A DNA stretch of 32,922 nt from Eubacteriaceae bacterium (GCA_012522805.1 JAAYJS010000030.1:1-32922); one strand, 5' to 3'; positions 10,144-19,679 are shown, counted from the stretch's first letter. The notes: generated by a model not told the origin, from the letters alone. A program made the numbers and translations.

Positions 10144-11019
10144 ATGAATATAAAAAAAGTATTAATAACCGGTGGAGATGGCCAATTGGGGCGTGCGCTG
10201 TCCTTGGAAATGGACCAACGAAAGATAGAAGCGTTTGCTTACGACTTGGGGGACCTCAATATTACCGATGCACAAAATATCGATAAGGTTTTAGATCAGG
10301 TCGGTCCGGAGGTGGTCATCAATTGTGCTGCCATTACAAACGTAGACGGTTGTGAAACCAATAGGGAACAGGCCTTTGTGGTTAATGCAGAAGGACCTCG
10401 TTTGTTAGCGGAAGCGTGTCAAAAAAAAGATATTGCATTGGTGCAGGTTTCGACGGATTATGTTTTTGATGGTACTGGCATCAAGGAGAAGGATAACATC
10501 AGACCTTACATTGAAAGCGATGAGCCGAATCCTAAAACGGTGTATGGTGCTTCTAAAGCCAAAGGTGAAGAAAACGTCATGGGCATCATGAAGCGCTTTT
10601 TTATTGTACGCACAGCATGGCTCTACGGCGATGGTGCCAATTTTGTTAAAACGATGTTGCAATTGTCCAAAGAGCACCCGGAACTGACGGTGGTTAACGA
10701 CCAAGTTGGGACACCAACCAGTACAAAAGATTTAGCTATTGCCATTGCGGATTTAATTCAAACGGAACATTACGGCATTTACCATGGAACTTGCGAAGGC
10801 CAATGCTCTTGGTACGATTTTACTGTAGAGATATTTGCGCAAATGGGCATCGATGTTCCAGTACGACCGGTAACTTCGAAAGAATTTGTTAGACCGGCGC
10901 CAAGACCTGCCTTTTCCGTATTGGAAAACAAGGCCTTAAAAGATTTAGGTATGAACCGCTTCAGACCTTGGCAAGAGGCATTGGCAGATTATTTAAATGG
11001 CATATCACGACATATATAA
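10144..11019 (+). CDS. rfbD: dTDP-4-dehydrorhamnose reductase
   Basis: Last step of dTDP-L-rhamnose synthesis: NAD(P)H reduction of dTDP-4-keto-L-rhamnose. 291 aa SDR fold with nucleotide motif GGDGQLG (10-16), the STDYVFDG strand (~103-110), catalytic Tyr134-x3-Lys138 (YGASKAKGE) and RTAWLYG (~160). It is the first gene of a D-A-C-B order set, 22 nt before rfbA. Also called rmlD. Confidence 0.95.
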   Translation: MNIKKVLITGGDGQLGRALSLEMDQRKIEAFAYDLGDLNITDAQNIDKVLDQVGPEVVINCAAITNVDGCETNREQAFVVNAEGPRLLAEACQKKDIALVQVSTDYVFDGTGIKEKDNIRPYIESDEPNPKTVYGASKAKGEENVMGIMKRFFIVRTAWLYGDGANFVKTMLQLSKEHPELTVVNDQVGTPTSTKDLAIAIADLIQTEHYGIYHGTCEGQCSWYDFTVEIFAQMGIDVPVRPVTSKEFVRPAPRPAFSVLENKALKDLGMNRFRPWQEALADYLNGISRHI

Positions 11020-11041
11020 AGAGAAATAAGAAAGGAAAACT

Positions 11042-11941
11042 ATGAAAGGCATTATACTCGCCGGAGGATCGGGAACACGTTTATATCCCATCACACGATC
11101 GGTTTCAAAACAACTCTTACCGGTTTACGACAAACCGATGATTTATTACCCACTGTCAACTTTGATGTTGGCAGGCATTAGAGATATTTTAATCATATCC
11201 ACTCCGGAGGATACCCCTGTTTTTAAAAGATTGTTTGGAAGTGGCGAGGAATTGGGGTTAAGTTTTACTTATAAAGTACAGGAGGCACCCAACGGGTTAG
11301 CAGAAGCCTTTATTATAGGAGAGGACTTTATCGGCGACAAAAAAGTCGCTTTGGTGTTAGGAGATAATATTTTTTATGGCCAAGGTTTTACCAAGTCCAT
11401 ACGTACTGCCGCCGCATTAGAGGATGGCGCCGTTATTTTCGGATACCCGGTCCATGACCCGGAACGGTATGGTGTGGTAGAGTTTGACGATTGTGGAAAA
11501 GTCATATCGATTGAAGAAAAACCGGCAAAACCGAAATCTAAGTTTGCCGTACCGGGACTCTATTTTTACGACAATGATGTTGTAGAAATAGCCAAGAACA
11601 TTACACCCTCGGCGAGAGGTGAGTTGGAAATTACTGCGGTTAACGACGCTTATCTAAAAAGAGGAAAATTGGAAGTCGAGCTGTTTAGCCGCGGCATGGC
11701 GTGGTTGGATACGGGTACCTACGACTCCTTAATTGAAGCGGGTAACTTTGTAGAAACCATACAAAAAAGACAAGGACTTTACGTTTCTTGTATCGAAGAA
11801 ATTGCTTACAATATGGGTTTCATCTCCAAGGAACAATTACTGAATTTAGCAGAACCTTTACAGAAAACAGCCTATGGACAATATTTGATATCCAGAGCCT
11901 GTGAGGAAAGGGGCAATCAAAAATGGCTGGGATTACAGTAA
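11042..11941 (+). CDS. rfbA: Glucose-1-phosphate thymidylyltransferase
   Basis: First step of dTDP-L-rhamnose synthesis: dTTP + glucose-1-P to dTDP-glucose. 299 aa with the nucleotidyltransferase signature [10 protein letters not shown] (7-16), [11 protein letters not shown] (23-33), GDNIFYG (~107) and EEKPAKPKS (~158). Strong SD AGAAAGGAAAACT before ATG. Its 3' end overlaps the rfbC start by 19 nt. Also called rmlA; length and motifs match the RmlA-short (rhamnose-type) enzyme. Confidence 0.96.
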   Translation: MKGIILAGGSGTRLYPITRSVSKQLLPVYDKPMIYYPLSTLMLAGIRDILIISTPEDTPVFKRLFGSGEELGLSFTYKVQEAPNGLAEAFIIGEDFIGDKKVALVLGDNIFYGQGFTKSIRTAAALEDGAVIFGYPVHDPERYGVVEFDDCGKVISIEEKPAKPKSKFAVPGLYFYDNDVVEIAKNITPSARGELEITAVNDAYLKRGKLEVELFSRGMAWLDTGTYDSLIEAGNFVETIQKRQGLYVSCIEEIAYNMGFISKEQLLNLAEPLQKTAYGQYLISRACEERGNQKWLGLQ

Positions 11942-12486
11942 CGCAAACGGGTATTGACGATTTAGTGATTATAGAACCAACGGTTTTCGGAGATGAACGC
12001 GGTTATTTTATGGAAACTTATAACCGTCAAGTTTTTGAAGAAGCCGGTCTCAACATGACCTTTGTACAAGACAATGAGTCTTGCTCAAGAAAAGGTGTTT
12101 TGCGTGGTCTGCATTTTCAAACACAAAATGTTCAAGGTAAACTGGTTCGTGTAACAGAGGGAGCCGTTTGGGACGTTGCCGTCGATCTGCGAAAGGAATC
12201 TAAAACCTTTGGCGAATGGGTCGGCATCACCCTATCCGCAGAGAACAAAAAAATGTTTTATGTTCCCGAAGGCTTTGCCCATGGTTTTGTCGTTTTGTCC
12301 GACATGGCAACTTTTACCTATAAGTGCACCAATTTTTATGCACCGGAATTTGACGGAGGCATTCGCTACGATGATCCGGATATAGGTATTCAGTGGCCAA
12401 CCCAAGAAATAGAGACTCTGCTTTTATCGGATAAAGATCGACAACTACCATTTTTAAAAGAAGTCGCCGATCATTTGCCATTTTAA
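11923..12486 (+). CDS. rfbC: dTDP-4-dehydrorhamnose 3,5-epimerase
   Basis: Third step of dTDP-L-rhamnose synthesis. 187 aa cupin-type epimerase with [12 protein letters not shown] (22-33), the catalytic His64 in RGLHFQ (61-66), WDVAVDLR and the [15 protein letters not shown] signature. Starts inside the end of rfbA (19-nt overlap, different frame) with SD GAGGAAAGGGG, so translation is coupled. Also called rmlC. Confidence 0.96.
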   Translation: MAGITVTQTGIDDLVIIEPTVFGDERGYFMETYNRQVFEEAGLNMTFVQDNESCSRKGVLRGLHFQTQNVQGKLVRVTEGAVWDVAVDLRKESKTFGEWVGITLSAENKKMFYVPEGFAHGFVVLSDMATFTYKCTNFYAPEFDGGIRYDDPDIGIQWPTQEIETLLLSDKDRQLPFLKEVADHLPF

Positions 12487-12513
12487 ACAACGGTTCATTA
12501 AAAGGAGATTGTT

Positions 12514-13620
12514 TTGAAAACCCTATTAGTAACAGGTGGAGCCGGCTTTATCGGCTCAAATTTTGTAAAGGAAAGTCTGCGCGCATTTCCGGATTTTAAA
12601 ATTGTCAATCTGGATGCTTTAACCTACGCGGGTAATTTAGAAAACTTGAAGGATGTAGAAGACCATCCTCAGTATGTCTTCATTAAAGGTGATATCACCG
12701 ATGCTGCTTTAGTAGAGCGCCTTTTCGAAGAACACGATATCGACTATGTCGTTCATTTTGCGGCGGAAAGCCATGTGGATCGTAGCATTGAGGACCCGGG
12801 TATTTTTGTTAAAACCAACATCATGGGCACCCAAGTTCTATTGGACGCTGCGAAAGCCCATTGGGAAACCGGAAAGGACGACTTAGGTTACCCAACTTAC
12901 AGAGAAGGTGTCAAATATCTTCAAGTTTCCACCGATGAGGTTTACGGTGACTTGGGCAAAACCGGTTTGTTTACGGAGAAGACATCTCTTAAGCCCAACA
13001 GCCCGTACTCCGCGTCAAAAACCGCCGCGGACTTGCTGGTAAGATCCTACGGCAAAACTTTTAAACTACCTATTAACATAACTCGCTGTTCCAACAACTA
13101 CGGAGCTTATCAATTCCCTGAAAAATTGATCCCATTAATGTTGTCCAACGTATTGGATTTAAAACCTTTGCCTATTTATGGAGATGGGATGCAAGTGCGG
13201 GACTGGTTACACGTCAAAGATCATTGCATCGGCATTGCAACGGTACTTTTACATGGTAAAGACGGTGAGGTCTACAACATCGGTGGCAACAACGAAAAAG
13301 CCAATATCGAAATTGTCGATCTCATACTGGAAACCGTACGCAAAAAACTAACAGAAAAAAAATACTCCGGGATCGATACCGACCCCGCAAAAATCGATGA
13401 CAGCTTAAAAACCTATGTCGAAGACAGACTGGGACACGATCGACGATATGCGATCGATAATACAAAAATTACGACGGAATTGGGTTTTGTGCCGACCTAT
13501 ACCTTTGAAGAGGGCATTGAGGAAACCATCGAATGGTATTTAAACAATCAGGATTGGTTGGACCAGGTGCGCTCGGGAGACTATCAAGACTACTACGAAA
13601 AGATGTATAGTAAAAAATAA
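12514..13620 (+). CDS. rfbB: dTDP-glucose 4,6-dehydratase
   Basis: Second step of dTDP-L-rhamnose synthesis. 368 aa extended SDR with NAD motif GGAGFIG (8-14), HFAAESHVDRSI (~81-92), catalytic T140-D141-E142 (STDEVYGDL) and Y165-x3-K169 (YSASK). The C-terminal part is somewhat longer than many RmlB proteins, with extra Lys-rich sequence around 285-310. The start is TTG at 12514 with AAAGGAG at 12501-12507. Last gene of the rml block; a 161-bp gap with a strong hairpin follows. Also called rmlB. Confidence 0.96.
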   Translation: MKTLLVTGGAGFIGSNFVKESLRAFPDFKIVNLDALTYAGNLENLKDVEDHPQYVFIKGDITDAALVERLFEEHDIDYVVHFAAESHVDRSIEDPGIFVKTNIMGTQVLLDAAKAHWETGKDDLGYPTYREGVKYLQVSTDEVYGDLGKTGLFTEKTSLKPNSPYSASKTAADLLVRSYGKTFKLPINITRCSNNYGAYQFPEKLIPLMLSNVLDLKPLPIYGDGMQVRDWLHVKDHCIGIATVLLHGKDGEVYNIGGNNEKANIEIVDLILETVRKKLTEKKYSGIDTDPAKIDDSLKTYVEDRLGHDRRYAIDNTKITTELGFVPTYTFEEGIEETIEWYLNNQDWLDQVRSGDYQDYYEKMYSKK

Positions 13621-13734
13621 ACCCATCGGGTGACAGTAGTTTGAGGTCTCGAATATTGTCTTGTGTTGAAAATATCTTCAAATCGCTTTTCAAACGGATG
13701 TTTTAGATAAAAGCCAAAGACTCTAGGTCACAAT

Positions 13735-13770
13735 AAACTTACCAATCTGCGATTGGTAAGTTTGTCTTTT
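13735..13770 (+). terminator. Perfect 13-bp hairpin between rfbB and the exporter
   Basis: AAACTTACCAATC (13735-13747), loop TGC, GATTGGTAAGTTT (13751-13763), then GTCTTTT. The tail is a short T-run, so it can act as a partial terminator. The downstream ATG is only 18 nt away, leaving no room for another promoter, and I see no convincing promoter in 13621-13734. It is therefore probably an attenuator, or an mRNA processing or stability element, within one operon. Confidence 0.65.
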
Positions 13771-13781
13771 AAGGAGAAAAA

Positions 13782-14594
13782 ATGAATGAATCTGAAAGGG
13801 CATTGACAGTGCCTTCCCAAGGGCTCAAAGACTATTTTGAAAAATTTTATCGTTACCGTCACTTATTAAAAGAGTTGGTGTCCAGAGATATTAAAATAAA
13901 ATACCGAAGGTCTGTATTGGGCATTGTGTGGAGTGTTTTAAACCCTTTGCTGATGATGTTGGTCATCACTGCTGTATTTTCCAGGTTTATGAGAACAGAG
14001 AATTTTGCAGCCTTTTACCTATGCGGATCCCTGATATACAATTTTGTATCCGAAGGGACCAATGGTGCCATGAACGCCATACTCATCAATGCATCCTTAA
14101 TTAAAAAAGTGTATGTACCAAAGTATATCTTTCCTCTGGAAAAGGTGCTGTTTGCCTTGGTCAATGCGTTGTTCTATTTAATTGCGGTAGCTATTGTTTT
14201 TATAATAGCCAAGGTACCCTTGCATTGGACTATTGTTTTGTTTCCCATACCATTGGCTTACACGTTTCTTTTTGCTTTGGGCTTGGGGTTAATCTTATCG
14301 ACGATCAATGTTTTTTTTAGAGATATGAACCATCTGTATTCGGTTTGGCTGACGGCATGGATGTACTTGACACCAATTATCTACCCGGTGGACATTTTGC
14401 CGGAAGAGGTGCACAAGCTGATTCAATTGAATCCTTTATACCATTATGTAACTTACTTCCGAGATGTTATGATGTATGGTAGGGTACCCGGCTTAGTGGA
14501 AAATCTGATTTGTTTGGGGATTGCACTGATCTTTTTATCAATCGGCTTAACAGTCTTTAAAAAATACCAAGATCAATTTATTTTGAGAGTGTAG
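13782..14594 (+). CDS. ABC-2 type polysaccharide/polyol-phosphate export permease (Wzm/TagG-like)
   Basis: Membrane half of a lipid-linked glycan exporter. 270 aa with the ABC2_membrane pattern: amphipathic N-terminus (YRHLLKELVSRDIKIKYRRSVLGIVWSVLNP), about six membrane segments, and the conserved loop FFRDMNHLYSVWLTAWMY-LTPIIYPVD near residues 180-205, then NPLYHYVTYFRDV. Strong SD AAGGAG. The ATPase gene follows after 3 nt. By context (rhamnose genes, glycosyltransferases) the cargo is likely an undecaprenyl-pyrophosphate-linked rhamnose-containing polymer; teichoic acid is an alternative. Confidence 0.92.
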   Translation: MNESERALTVPSQGLKDYFEKFYRYRHLLKELVSRDIKIKYRRSVLGIVWSVLNPLLMMLVITAVFSRFMRTENFAAFYLCGSLIYNFVSEGTNGAMNAILINASLIKKVYVPKYIFPLEKVLFALVNALFYLIAVAIVFIIAKVPLHWTIVLFPIPLAYTFLFALGLGLILSTINVFFRDMNHLYSVWLTAWMYLTPIIYPVDILPEEVHKLIQLNPLYHYVTYFRDVMMYGRVPGLVENLICLGIALIFLSIGLTVFKKYQDQFILRV

Positions 14595-14597
14595 TTT

Positions 14598-15341
14598 ATG
14601 GAAAAAATGATTGAAGTAAGAGACGTATCCATGCGCTTTAATATGGCCAGCGAAGTGATTTCAGGCTTAAAGGAATATGTCATCAAATTAGCGAAAAGAG
14701 AATTATTTTTTAAAGAGTTTTATGCTTTAAGAGACATGACCTTCGATATTCATAAAGGGGATGTTTTTGGCATCGTGGGCTTAAACGGCTCAGGGAAATC
14801 GACTCTGCTGAAAATCATATCCGGAATTTTAAAACCCACCACCGGCTTTGTACGAGTGGGAGGTAGTTTATCACCTTTAATAGAATTAGGGGCGGGTTTT
14901 GATTTTGAGCTGACAGCCCGAGAAAATGTCATGCTCAACGGATTGGTTTTAGGGTATTCGAAAGATTTAATGCTCTCCAAGATGGATGAAATCATTGAAT
15001 TTGCCGAGCTTAGAGAGTTCATGGATGTCGCTATTAAAAACTTTTCTTCAGGAATGATTGCTCGCTTGGCTTTTGCCATCGCCACGGCAGTTACACCGGA
15101 GATTCTCATTGTCGATGAGATTCTATCGGTCGGTGATTTTCTTTTTCAAGAAAAATGTGAGCGACGTATCAATGAAATGATGAAAGGGGATACAACCGTT
15201 ATCATCGTATCCCACTCAATCGATCAAATAGAACGTTTGTGCAACCGCGTTCTTTGGATAGATAAGGGAAGAATGGTGCGTATAGGAGAAACGCAAGAAG
15301 TGTGCAGTGCATATAAAAATTTCGGCGGTCAGCCGGTGTAG
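14598..15341 (+). CDS. ABC exporter ATPase for polysaccharide (Wzt/TagH-like, no glycan-binding domain)
   Basis: Energises the adjacent permease. 247 aa with Walker A GLNGSGKST (61-69), signature FSSGM (149-153), Walker B ILIVDE (169-174) followed by SVGD, and switch His206 (VSHS). It stops directly after the ATPase fold: the C-terminal carbohydrate-binding domain of Wzt proteins that recognise a capped O-antigen (~400 aa) is absent, so export is probably not gated by a terminal sugar cap. Weak SD; likely coupled to the permease gene ending 3 nt earlier. Confidence 0.93.
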   Translation: MEKMIEVRDVSMRFNMASEVISGLKEYVIKLAKRELFFKEFYALRDMTFDIHKGDVFGIVGLNGSGKSTLLKIISGILKPTTGFVRVGGSLSPLIELGAGFDFELTARENVMLNGLVLGYSKDLMLSKMDEIIEFAELREFMDVAIKNFSSGMIARLAFAIATAVTPEILIVDEILSVGDFLFQEKCERRINEMMKGDTTVIIVSHSIDQIERLCNRVLWIDKGRMVRIGETQEVCSAYKNFGGQPV

Positions 15342-15358
15342 GTTATAGGGAGGACCAC

Positions 15359-17377
15359 ATGTTTAAAAAGAAAAATATTTTTTATTCCGTAGATACTGTT
15401 AAGAAATCCAAAGATCTTCTAAACGTTAAGATCAGAGGTTGGACTGTTTCCAGATGTGATCATGAAGCGCTGAAAGTTGAAATCCTCAATAGAAAAACGT
15501 ATAAAATTCGCATCAAACCCGTCTATCGAAAAGATGTAAACGAATTCTTACAACTCGATGATCGTAGAAAACTAGGATTTGAGATTTATATTCAGTCTAA
15601 AACACCTTTGCCGAAATATTTTGTTTTAAAATTTTCTGACGAGTACGGTCATACCGCTTACAAAAGGGTCTCTGAGATCAATGTTTATAGGATGACATTA
15701 AAAGAATCCTTTGCTTTTTATTCCCAGCTAGCACGGGAAAGAGGACTGAGTTATACCGTCCAGCGTATCAGGGCACAAACACGAGAACAGTGGGACAACT
15801 ACTCACAATGGATCTATGAGAACGAAACTTTACCCACAAAAGCCGAAAATCTTTCAGAGAATGACTTTAGTTATAAACCAAAAATCTCCATTGTGACACC
15901 TGTCTATAATGTGGATAGAAAATGGTTGGATGCTTTGATTAAGTCCGTATGCAACCAAACTTACAGCAATTGGGAATTGTGCTTAGCGGACGACTGTTCC
16001 ACCAATCCGGAAGTTCGCCCGGCTTTGGAGCATTACCGAGATTCCGATCGGCGAATAAAAGTTGCCTTTAGAAAAACTAACGGGCATATTTCTGAGGCAA
16101 CCAACACGGCATTATCCTTAGCTTCGGGAGAATACATTGGATTTATGGATAACGATGATCTTTTAGCACCCAATGCTTTAATGGAATACATCCGGGCTAT
16201 CAATGAAGATAAAACGAGAGATTTTATTTATTGCGATGAAGACATGATTTCCGTGAGTGGCAGACGTTTCAATCCTTTTTTCAAAAACGCTTGGAACGAA
16301 GAGTTGCTACTCAATCACAATTACATCACCCATTTTGTTGTCGTCAGTCGCCAACTCTACGAATCCGTAGGGCCTTTAAATTCTGAAATGGATGGAGCTC
16401 AGGATTACGATTTTGCATTGAGGGCAACAGAAAAGGCGAGAAACGTCTATCATATCCCTAAAATATTGTATCATTGGAGAACCATAGAGGGCTCTGTGGC
16501 AGAAAACCCGGAAGCTAAAAACTACGCCTACGATGCAGGCAAAAAAGCTTTGGAAAATGCTTTGGAGAGGAGAGGTATCGACGGAGAAGTAGCAATAGGT
16601 GAAGAATACGGTACCTATACCATCAACTATGAAAGGGAGACCGACCCTACGGTAGATATTTTTCTACTCTGTGATCACGACACCAAAGTGGAGACGGTTC
16701 TCAACACCATAGACACCATACAGGCAACGACACGCTACCCTCATTACAAACTGTACTTGGCCGGTTATCCTGACGATTTCAAGGTAAGTGAAGTCATAGA
16801 AAAAGGTGTTTATGTTTTAAAACCACTGCCTATTAACAAAATGCTGGAACTGTCCGATGGCGACTATATACTTTTCTTGAACCCTTATCTGCAACCCTTG
16901 TACGAAAATTGGTTAACCAACATGGTTACGCACTTACAACGACCTCATATTGGAGCTGTCGGTGGCAAAATTTTAAATACCCAGGGCAGAATAGTCAAAG
17001 CCGGCTACAATTACAATCGATCTAAGAATCGTTTGATCAAAACACAAGTTGGGGTAAAAGGCTTTACAATGGGTACGTATTACCGTCTAATGTCCACCAC
17101 GTATATCTTTGCTACCGATGAAGACTGTCTCATGGTCAGCCGTGAAGACTTTGAAAAGGTGGGAGGCGTTGGCATGGATACACCGCCTCTGATCAAAGGG
17201 ATCGAGCTTTGTATCAAAATTTCCCAATTGGGCTTGAGAACTTTGTTTACACCTCAAGCAGCTTTCTATCAGCCTTATCCTCAAGAAGATACAGAAGAAT
17301 TGGTACTACTAGGTCAGCTGAAAGATTGCGCAGTGGATCCCTACACCAACCCCACATTACTTGAAAGAGAAGTGTAA
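15359..17377 (+). CDS. Large two-domain GT2 glycosyltransferase; second domain catalytically degenerate
   Basis: 672 aa. Residues 1-~110 form a beta-rich domain (VKIRGWTVSRCDHEALKVEI), ~110-165 a helical linker, ~175-405 an intact GT2 domain with DDC (211-213), DNDD (264-267), GAQDYD (346-351) and YHWR (371-374). Residues ~432-640 resemble a second GT2 domain, but where the downstream paralogue has LLNDDTE this one has FLNPYLQ (506-512), and where that has NDVD it has KGIE (613-616); the HYES element is also gone. The second domain is therefore probably non-catalytic. Excellent SD GGGAGGA. No clear substrate can be assigned; rhamnose transfer is plausible from context. Confidence 0.88.
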   Translation: MFKKKNIFYSVDTVKKSKDLLNVKIRGWTVSRCDHEALKVEILNRKTYKIRIKPVYRKDVNEFLQLDDRRKLGFEIYIQSKTPLPKYFVLKFSDEYGHTAYKRVSEINVYRMTLKESFAFYSQLARERGLSYTVQRIRAQTREQWDNYSQWIYENETLPTKAENLSENDFSYKPKISIVTPVYNVDRKWLDALIKSVCNQTYSNWELCLADDCSTNPEVRPALEHYRDSDRRIKVAFRKTNGHISEATNTALSLASGEYIGFMDNDDLLAPNALMEYIRAINEDKTRDFIYCDEDMISVSGRRFNPFFKNAWNEELLLNHNYITHFVVVSRQLYESVGPLNSEMDGAQDYDFALRATEKARNVYHIPKILYHWRTIEGSVAENPEAKNYAYDAGKKALENALERRGIDGEVAIGEEYGTYTINYERETDPTVDIFLLCDHDTKVETVLNTIDTIQATTRYPHYKLYLAGYPDDFKVSEVIEKGVYVLKPLPINKMLELSDGDYILFLNPYLQPLYENWLTNMVTHLQRPHIGAVGGKILNTQGRIVKAGYNYNRSKNRLIKTQVGVKGFTMGTYYRLMSTTYIFATDEDCLMVSREDFEKVGGVGMDTPPLIKGIELCIKISQLGLRTLFTPQAAFYQPYPQEDTEELVLLGQLKDCAVDPYTNPTLLEREV

Positions 17378-19513
17378 ATGCGCAAATCAATTATGTACCA
17401 CATCGATTCGATCTTAAAAGATCCAAGAGAAAATGCCGTCGTGGTGAAGGGATGGGCCTTTGATCGAAAGACAAAAAAAACTGTGTGCATTGACGTTCAA
17501 TCCCACGGAACAGAAGTGGTAGAAGTAAAAACTTCTACCACTTTACGTCACGATTTAACAACTAATTATAACCTTCCGGCCGAAGAGAATGTCGGGTTTA
17601 CCGCCATCGTCACCGTGTCGGAAATGAAAGGCCGACTCATTTTCTCCTTTAAAAGCGATGGTGCAAAAACCACAAAAAAAGTCATCAACCTATACAGGGA
17701 TTATCCTCTAGAAAATGAATTTGCTGGAGGTTTCGTCAAACAATTGTATGTTTTAAAACGCGGATTATTTTACCTCAGAGAAAACGGCGTCAAACAAACT
17801 TTTAAAAAGGTCGTTCAAAAATTCAATCCCAATAACGCTAAAGCCTATAAAAAATGGATCGCTCAAAACGAAAAAATAGATGAAGGGAAGATTCATCGTG
17901 CCATCAAAGCGTTTGAGAAACAGCCACGGTTTTCGATTTTGGTACCAATTTACAATGTCGAACCTCAATGGCTGGAAGAGTGTATTGCATCCATACAAAG
18001 TCAATACTACCCCCATTGGGAATTGTGCCTTGCAGATGACTGTTCCACCGCTGAATGGATTGTTCCTATGTTGGAAAAATTTGCAGCAGAAGATCAACGC
18101 ATCAAAGTAACCTATCGAGCGTATAATGGCCACATTTGCGAGGCGACCAATACTGCTCTGGAAATGGCAACCGGCGAATACATCGTACTGTTAGATAATG
18201 ACGACATCTTACCGCCTTTTGCCCTATATGAAGTGGCTAAAGTCATCAATGAAAAACCGGATACGGATTTAATTTATTCCGATGAAGACAAACTCACCAT
18301 GAAGGGTGTTCGTGTGGAACCCGCTTTTAAACCGACATGGTCTCCGGATTTGTTAATGGGTACCAATTATATTTCACATTTAGGTGTATACCGCACAAGT
18401 ATTGCAAAATCAATTGGCGGTTTTAGAAAAGGCTATGAAGGTGCCCAAGACTACGATTTCGTGTTACGCTTTACAGAAAAAACTAAAAATATCGTTCGTA
18501 TTCCGAAGGTGCTTTATCATTGGCGGAAGGTACCGGGCTCTACAGCGGATACCCAAGAGGCAAAACACTACGCCTTCGAGGCGGGGAAGAAAGCTCTACA
18601 ATCCGCTTTAGATCGTCGAGGTATTAAGGCCAAAGCAGAACATGGCAAAGCCTTAGGTCTTTACAATATTCGTTACGATTCCGATAAAAAAGGTAAAGTA
18701 TCCATTTTAATACCGACGAAAGACAATCCGGAATTATTAGAAAAATGTGTATCTTCTATTTTGACTAAGACGAAGTATCCGAATTATGAAATTGTCATAT
18801 TGGACAATGGGTCCGTCAAAAGTCAAACGCTCAAACTATTCAATGCTCTCAAACAGAATTCAAAGATAGTCGTTGAAAGGGTTGACATCCCCTTTAATTT
18901 TTCCACACTCAATAATATTGGGGTAGAGAGAACACAGGGGGATTATATCTTATTACTCAATGATGATACGGAGGTCATCAACGGGGAGTGGCTCTGCAAT
19001 ATGGAAAGCCTTTGTTGCCAAGAGCGTGTCGGAGCCGTAGGGGCAAAACTGCTCTATGAAGATCGTACCATTCAACATGCCGGTATCATCATGGGCTTGG
19101 GTGGTATTGCCGGCCATGGACACATCGGCATGCCGGCGGCGGATTTAGGTTATTTTGGGCGATTAGCTATCGATGTCAACTACTGTGCCGTTACCGGCGC
19201 CTGCTTGCTCGTCAAGAGAAAAGATTACTTGGCTGTAGGCGGCTTGGATGAATCTTTAACCGTCGCTTTTAACGATGTAGATTTTTGCTTAAAACTACTG
19301 GAAATCGGAAAAGATAATGTTTGGGTTCACAATGCGCAGCTATTTCACTACGAATCGAAATCTCGTGGAAAAGAAAACACAGCTGCGAAGCAAAAACGTT
19401 TCGATCAAGAATCCCAGGAAATGATGAAACGATGGAAGCAGTATATCCTAGAAGATCCTTTTTATAGTCCAAACCTATCTTTGGTGGCTGGACAATATCA
19501 AGTAAAATCATAA
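17378..19513 (+). CDS. Large bifunctional GT2 glycosyltransferase (two intact GT2 domains)
   Basis: 711 aa, directly adjacent paralogue of the preceding gene. N-terminal beta-rich domain (1-~105, VVVKGWAFDRKTKKTVCIDV), linker, first GT2 domain ~183-410 with DDC (220-222), DNDD (273-276), GAQDYD (355-360) and YHWR (380-383), second GT2 domain ~440-665 with LDNGS, LLNDDTE (526-532), NDVD (632-635) and HYES (657-660). The architecture matches rhamnan/S-layer-glycan transferases of the RgpF-neighbour and WsaE type, in which one protein adds more than one sugar. Ends in EDPFYSPNLSL, a common C-terminal motif of such proteins. Starts immediately after the upstream stop (TAA-ATG). Sugar specificity is inferred only from the rml genes. 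Confidence 0.9.
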   Translation: MRKSIMYHIDSILKDPRENAVVVKGWAFDRKTKKTVCIDVQSHGTEVVEVKTSTTLRHDLTTNYNLPAEENVGFTAIVTVSEMKGRLIFSFKSDGAKTTKKVINLYRDYPLENEFAGGFVKQLYVLKRGLFYLRENGVKQTFKKVVQKFNPNNAKAYKKWIAQNEKIDEGKIHRAIKAFEKQPRFSILVPIYNVEPQWLEECIASIQSQYYPHWELCLADDCSTAEWIVPMLEKFAAEDQRIKVTYRAYNGHICEATNTALEMATGEYIVLLDNDDILPPFALYEVAKVINEKPDTDLIYSDEDKLTMKGVRVEPAFKPTWSPDLLMGTNYISHLGVYRTSIAKSIGGFRKGYEGAQDYDFVLRFTEKTKNIVRIPKVLYHWRKVPGSTADTQEAKHYAFEAGKKALQSALDRRGIKAKAEHGKALGLYNIRYDSDKKGKVSILIPTKDNPELLEKCVSSILTKTKYPNYEIVILDNGSVKSQTLKLFNALKQNSKIVVERVDIPFNFSTLNNIGVERTQGDYILLLNDDTEVINGEWLCNMESLCCQERVGAVGAKLLYEDRTIQHAGIIMGLGGIAGHGHIGMPAADLGYFGRLAIDVNYCAVTGACLLVKRKDYLAVGGLDESLTVAFNDVDFCLKLLEIGKDNVWVHNAQLFHYESKSRGKENTAAKQKRFDQESQEMMKRWKQYILEDPFYSPNLSLVAGQYQVKS

Positions 19514-19679
19514 GAGATTCAGGAAATGTCGCGTAGTTGCTATGTGAAGCCGTACGATTTAGAGGCCAATAGAAAAATTTTTGTTGATCCTGCCTACTAA
19601 AAGTTAGATGAATACAATTCGAACGCTTGCTTTACAAAATAAACACATTGTTAACAGAAAAACAAAACCTGAAAGGCCG

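Noticed and set aside
13621-13734. A promoter for the exporter operon between rfbB and the hairpin
   Set aside because: Candidate boxes (TTGTCT, TTGAGG, CACAAT) do not pair at 16-18 nt spacing.
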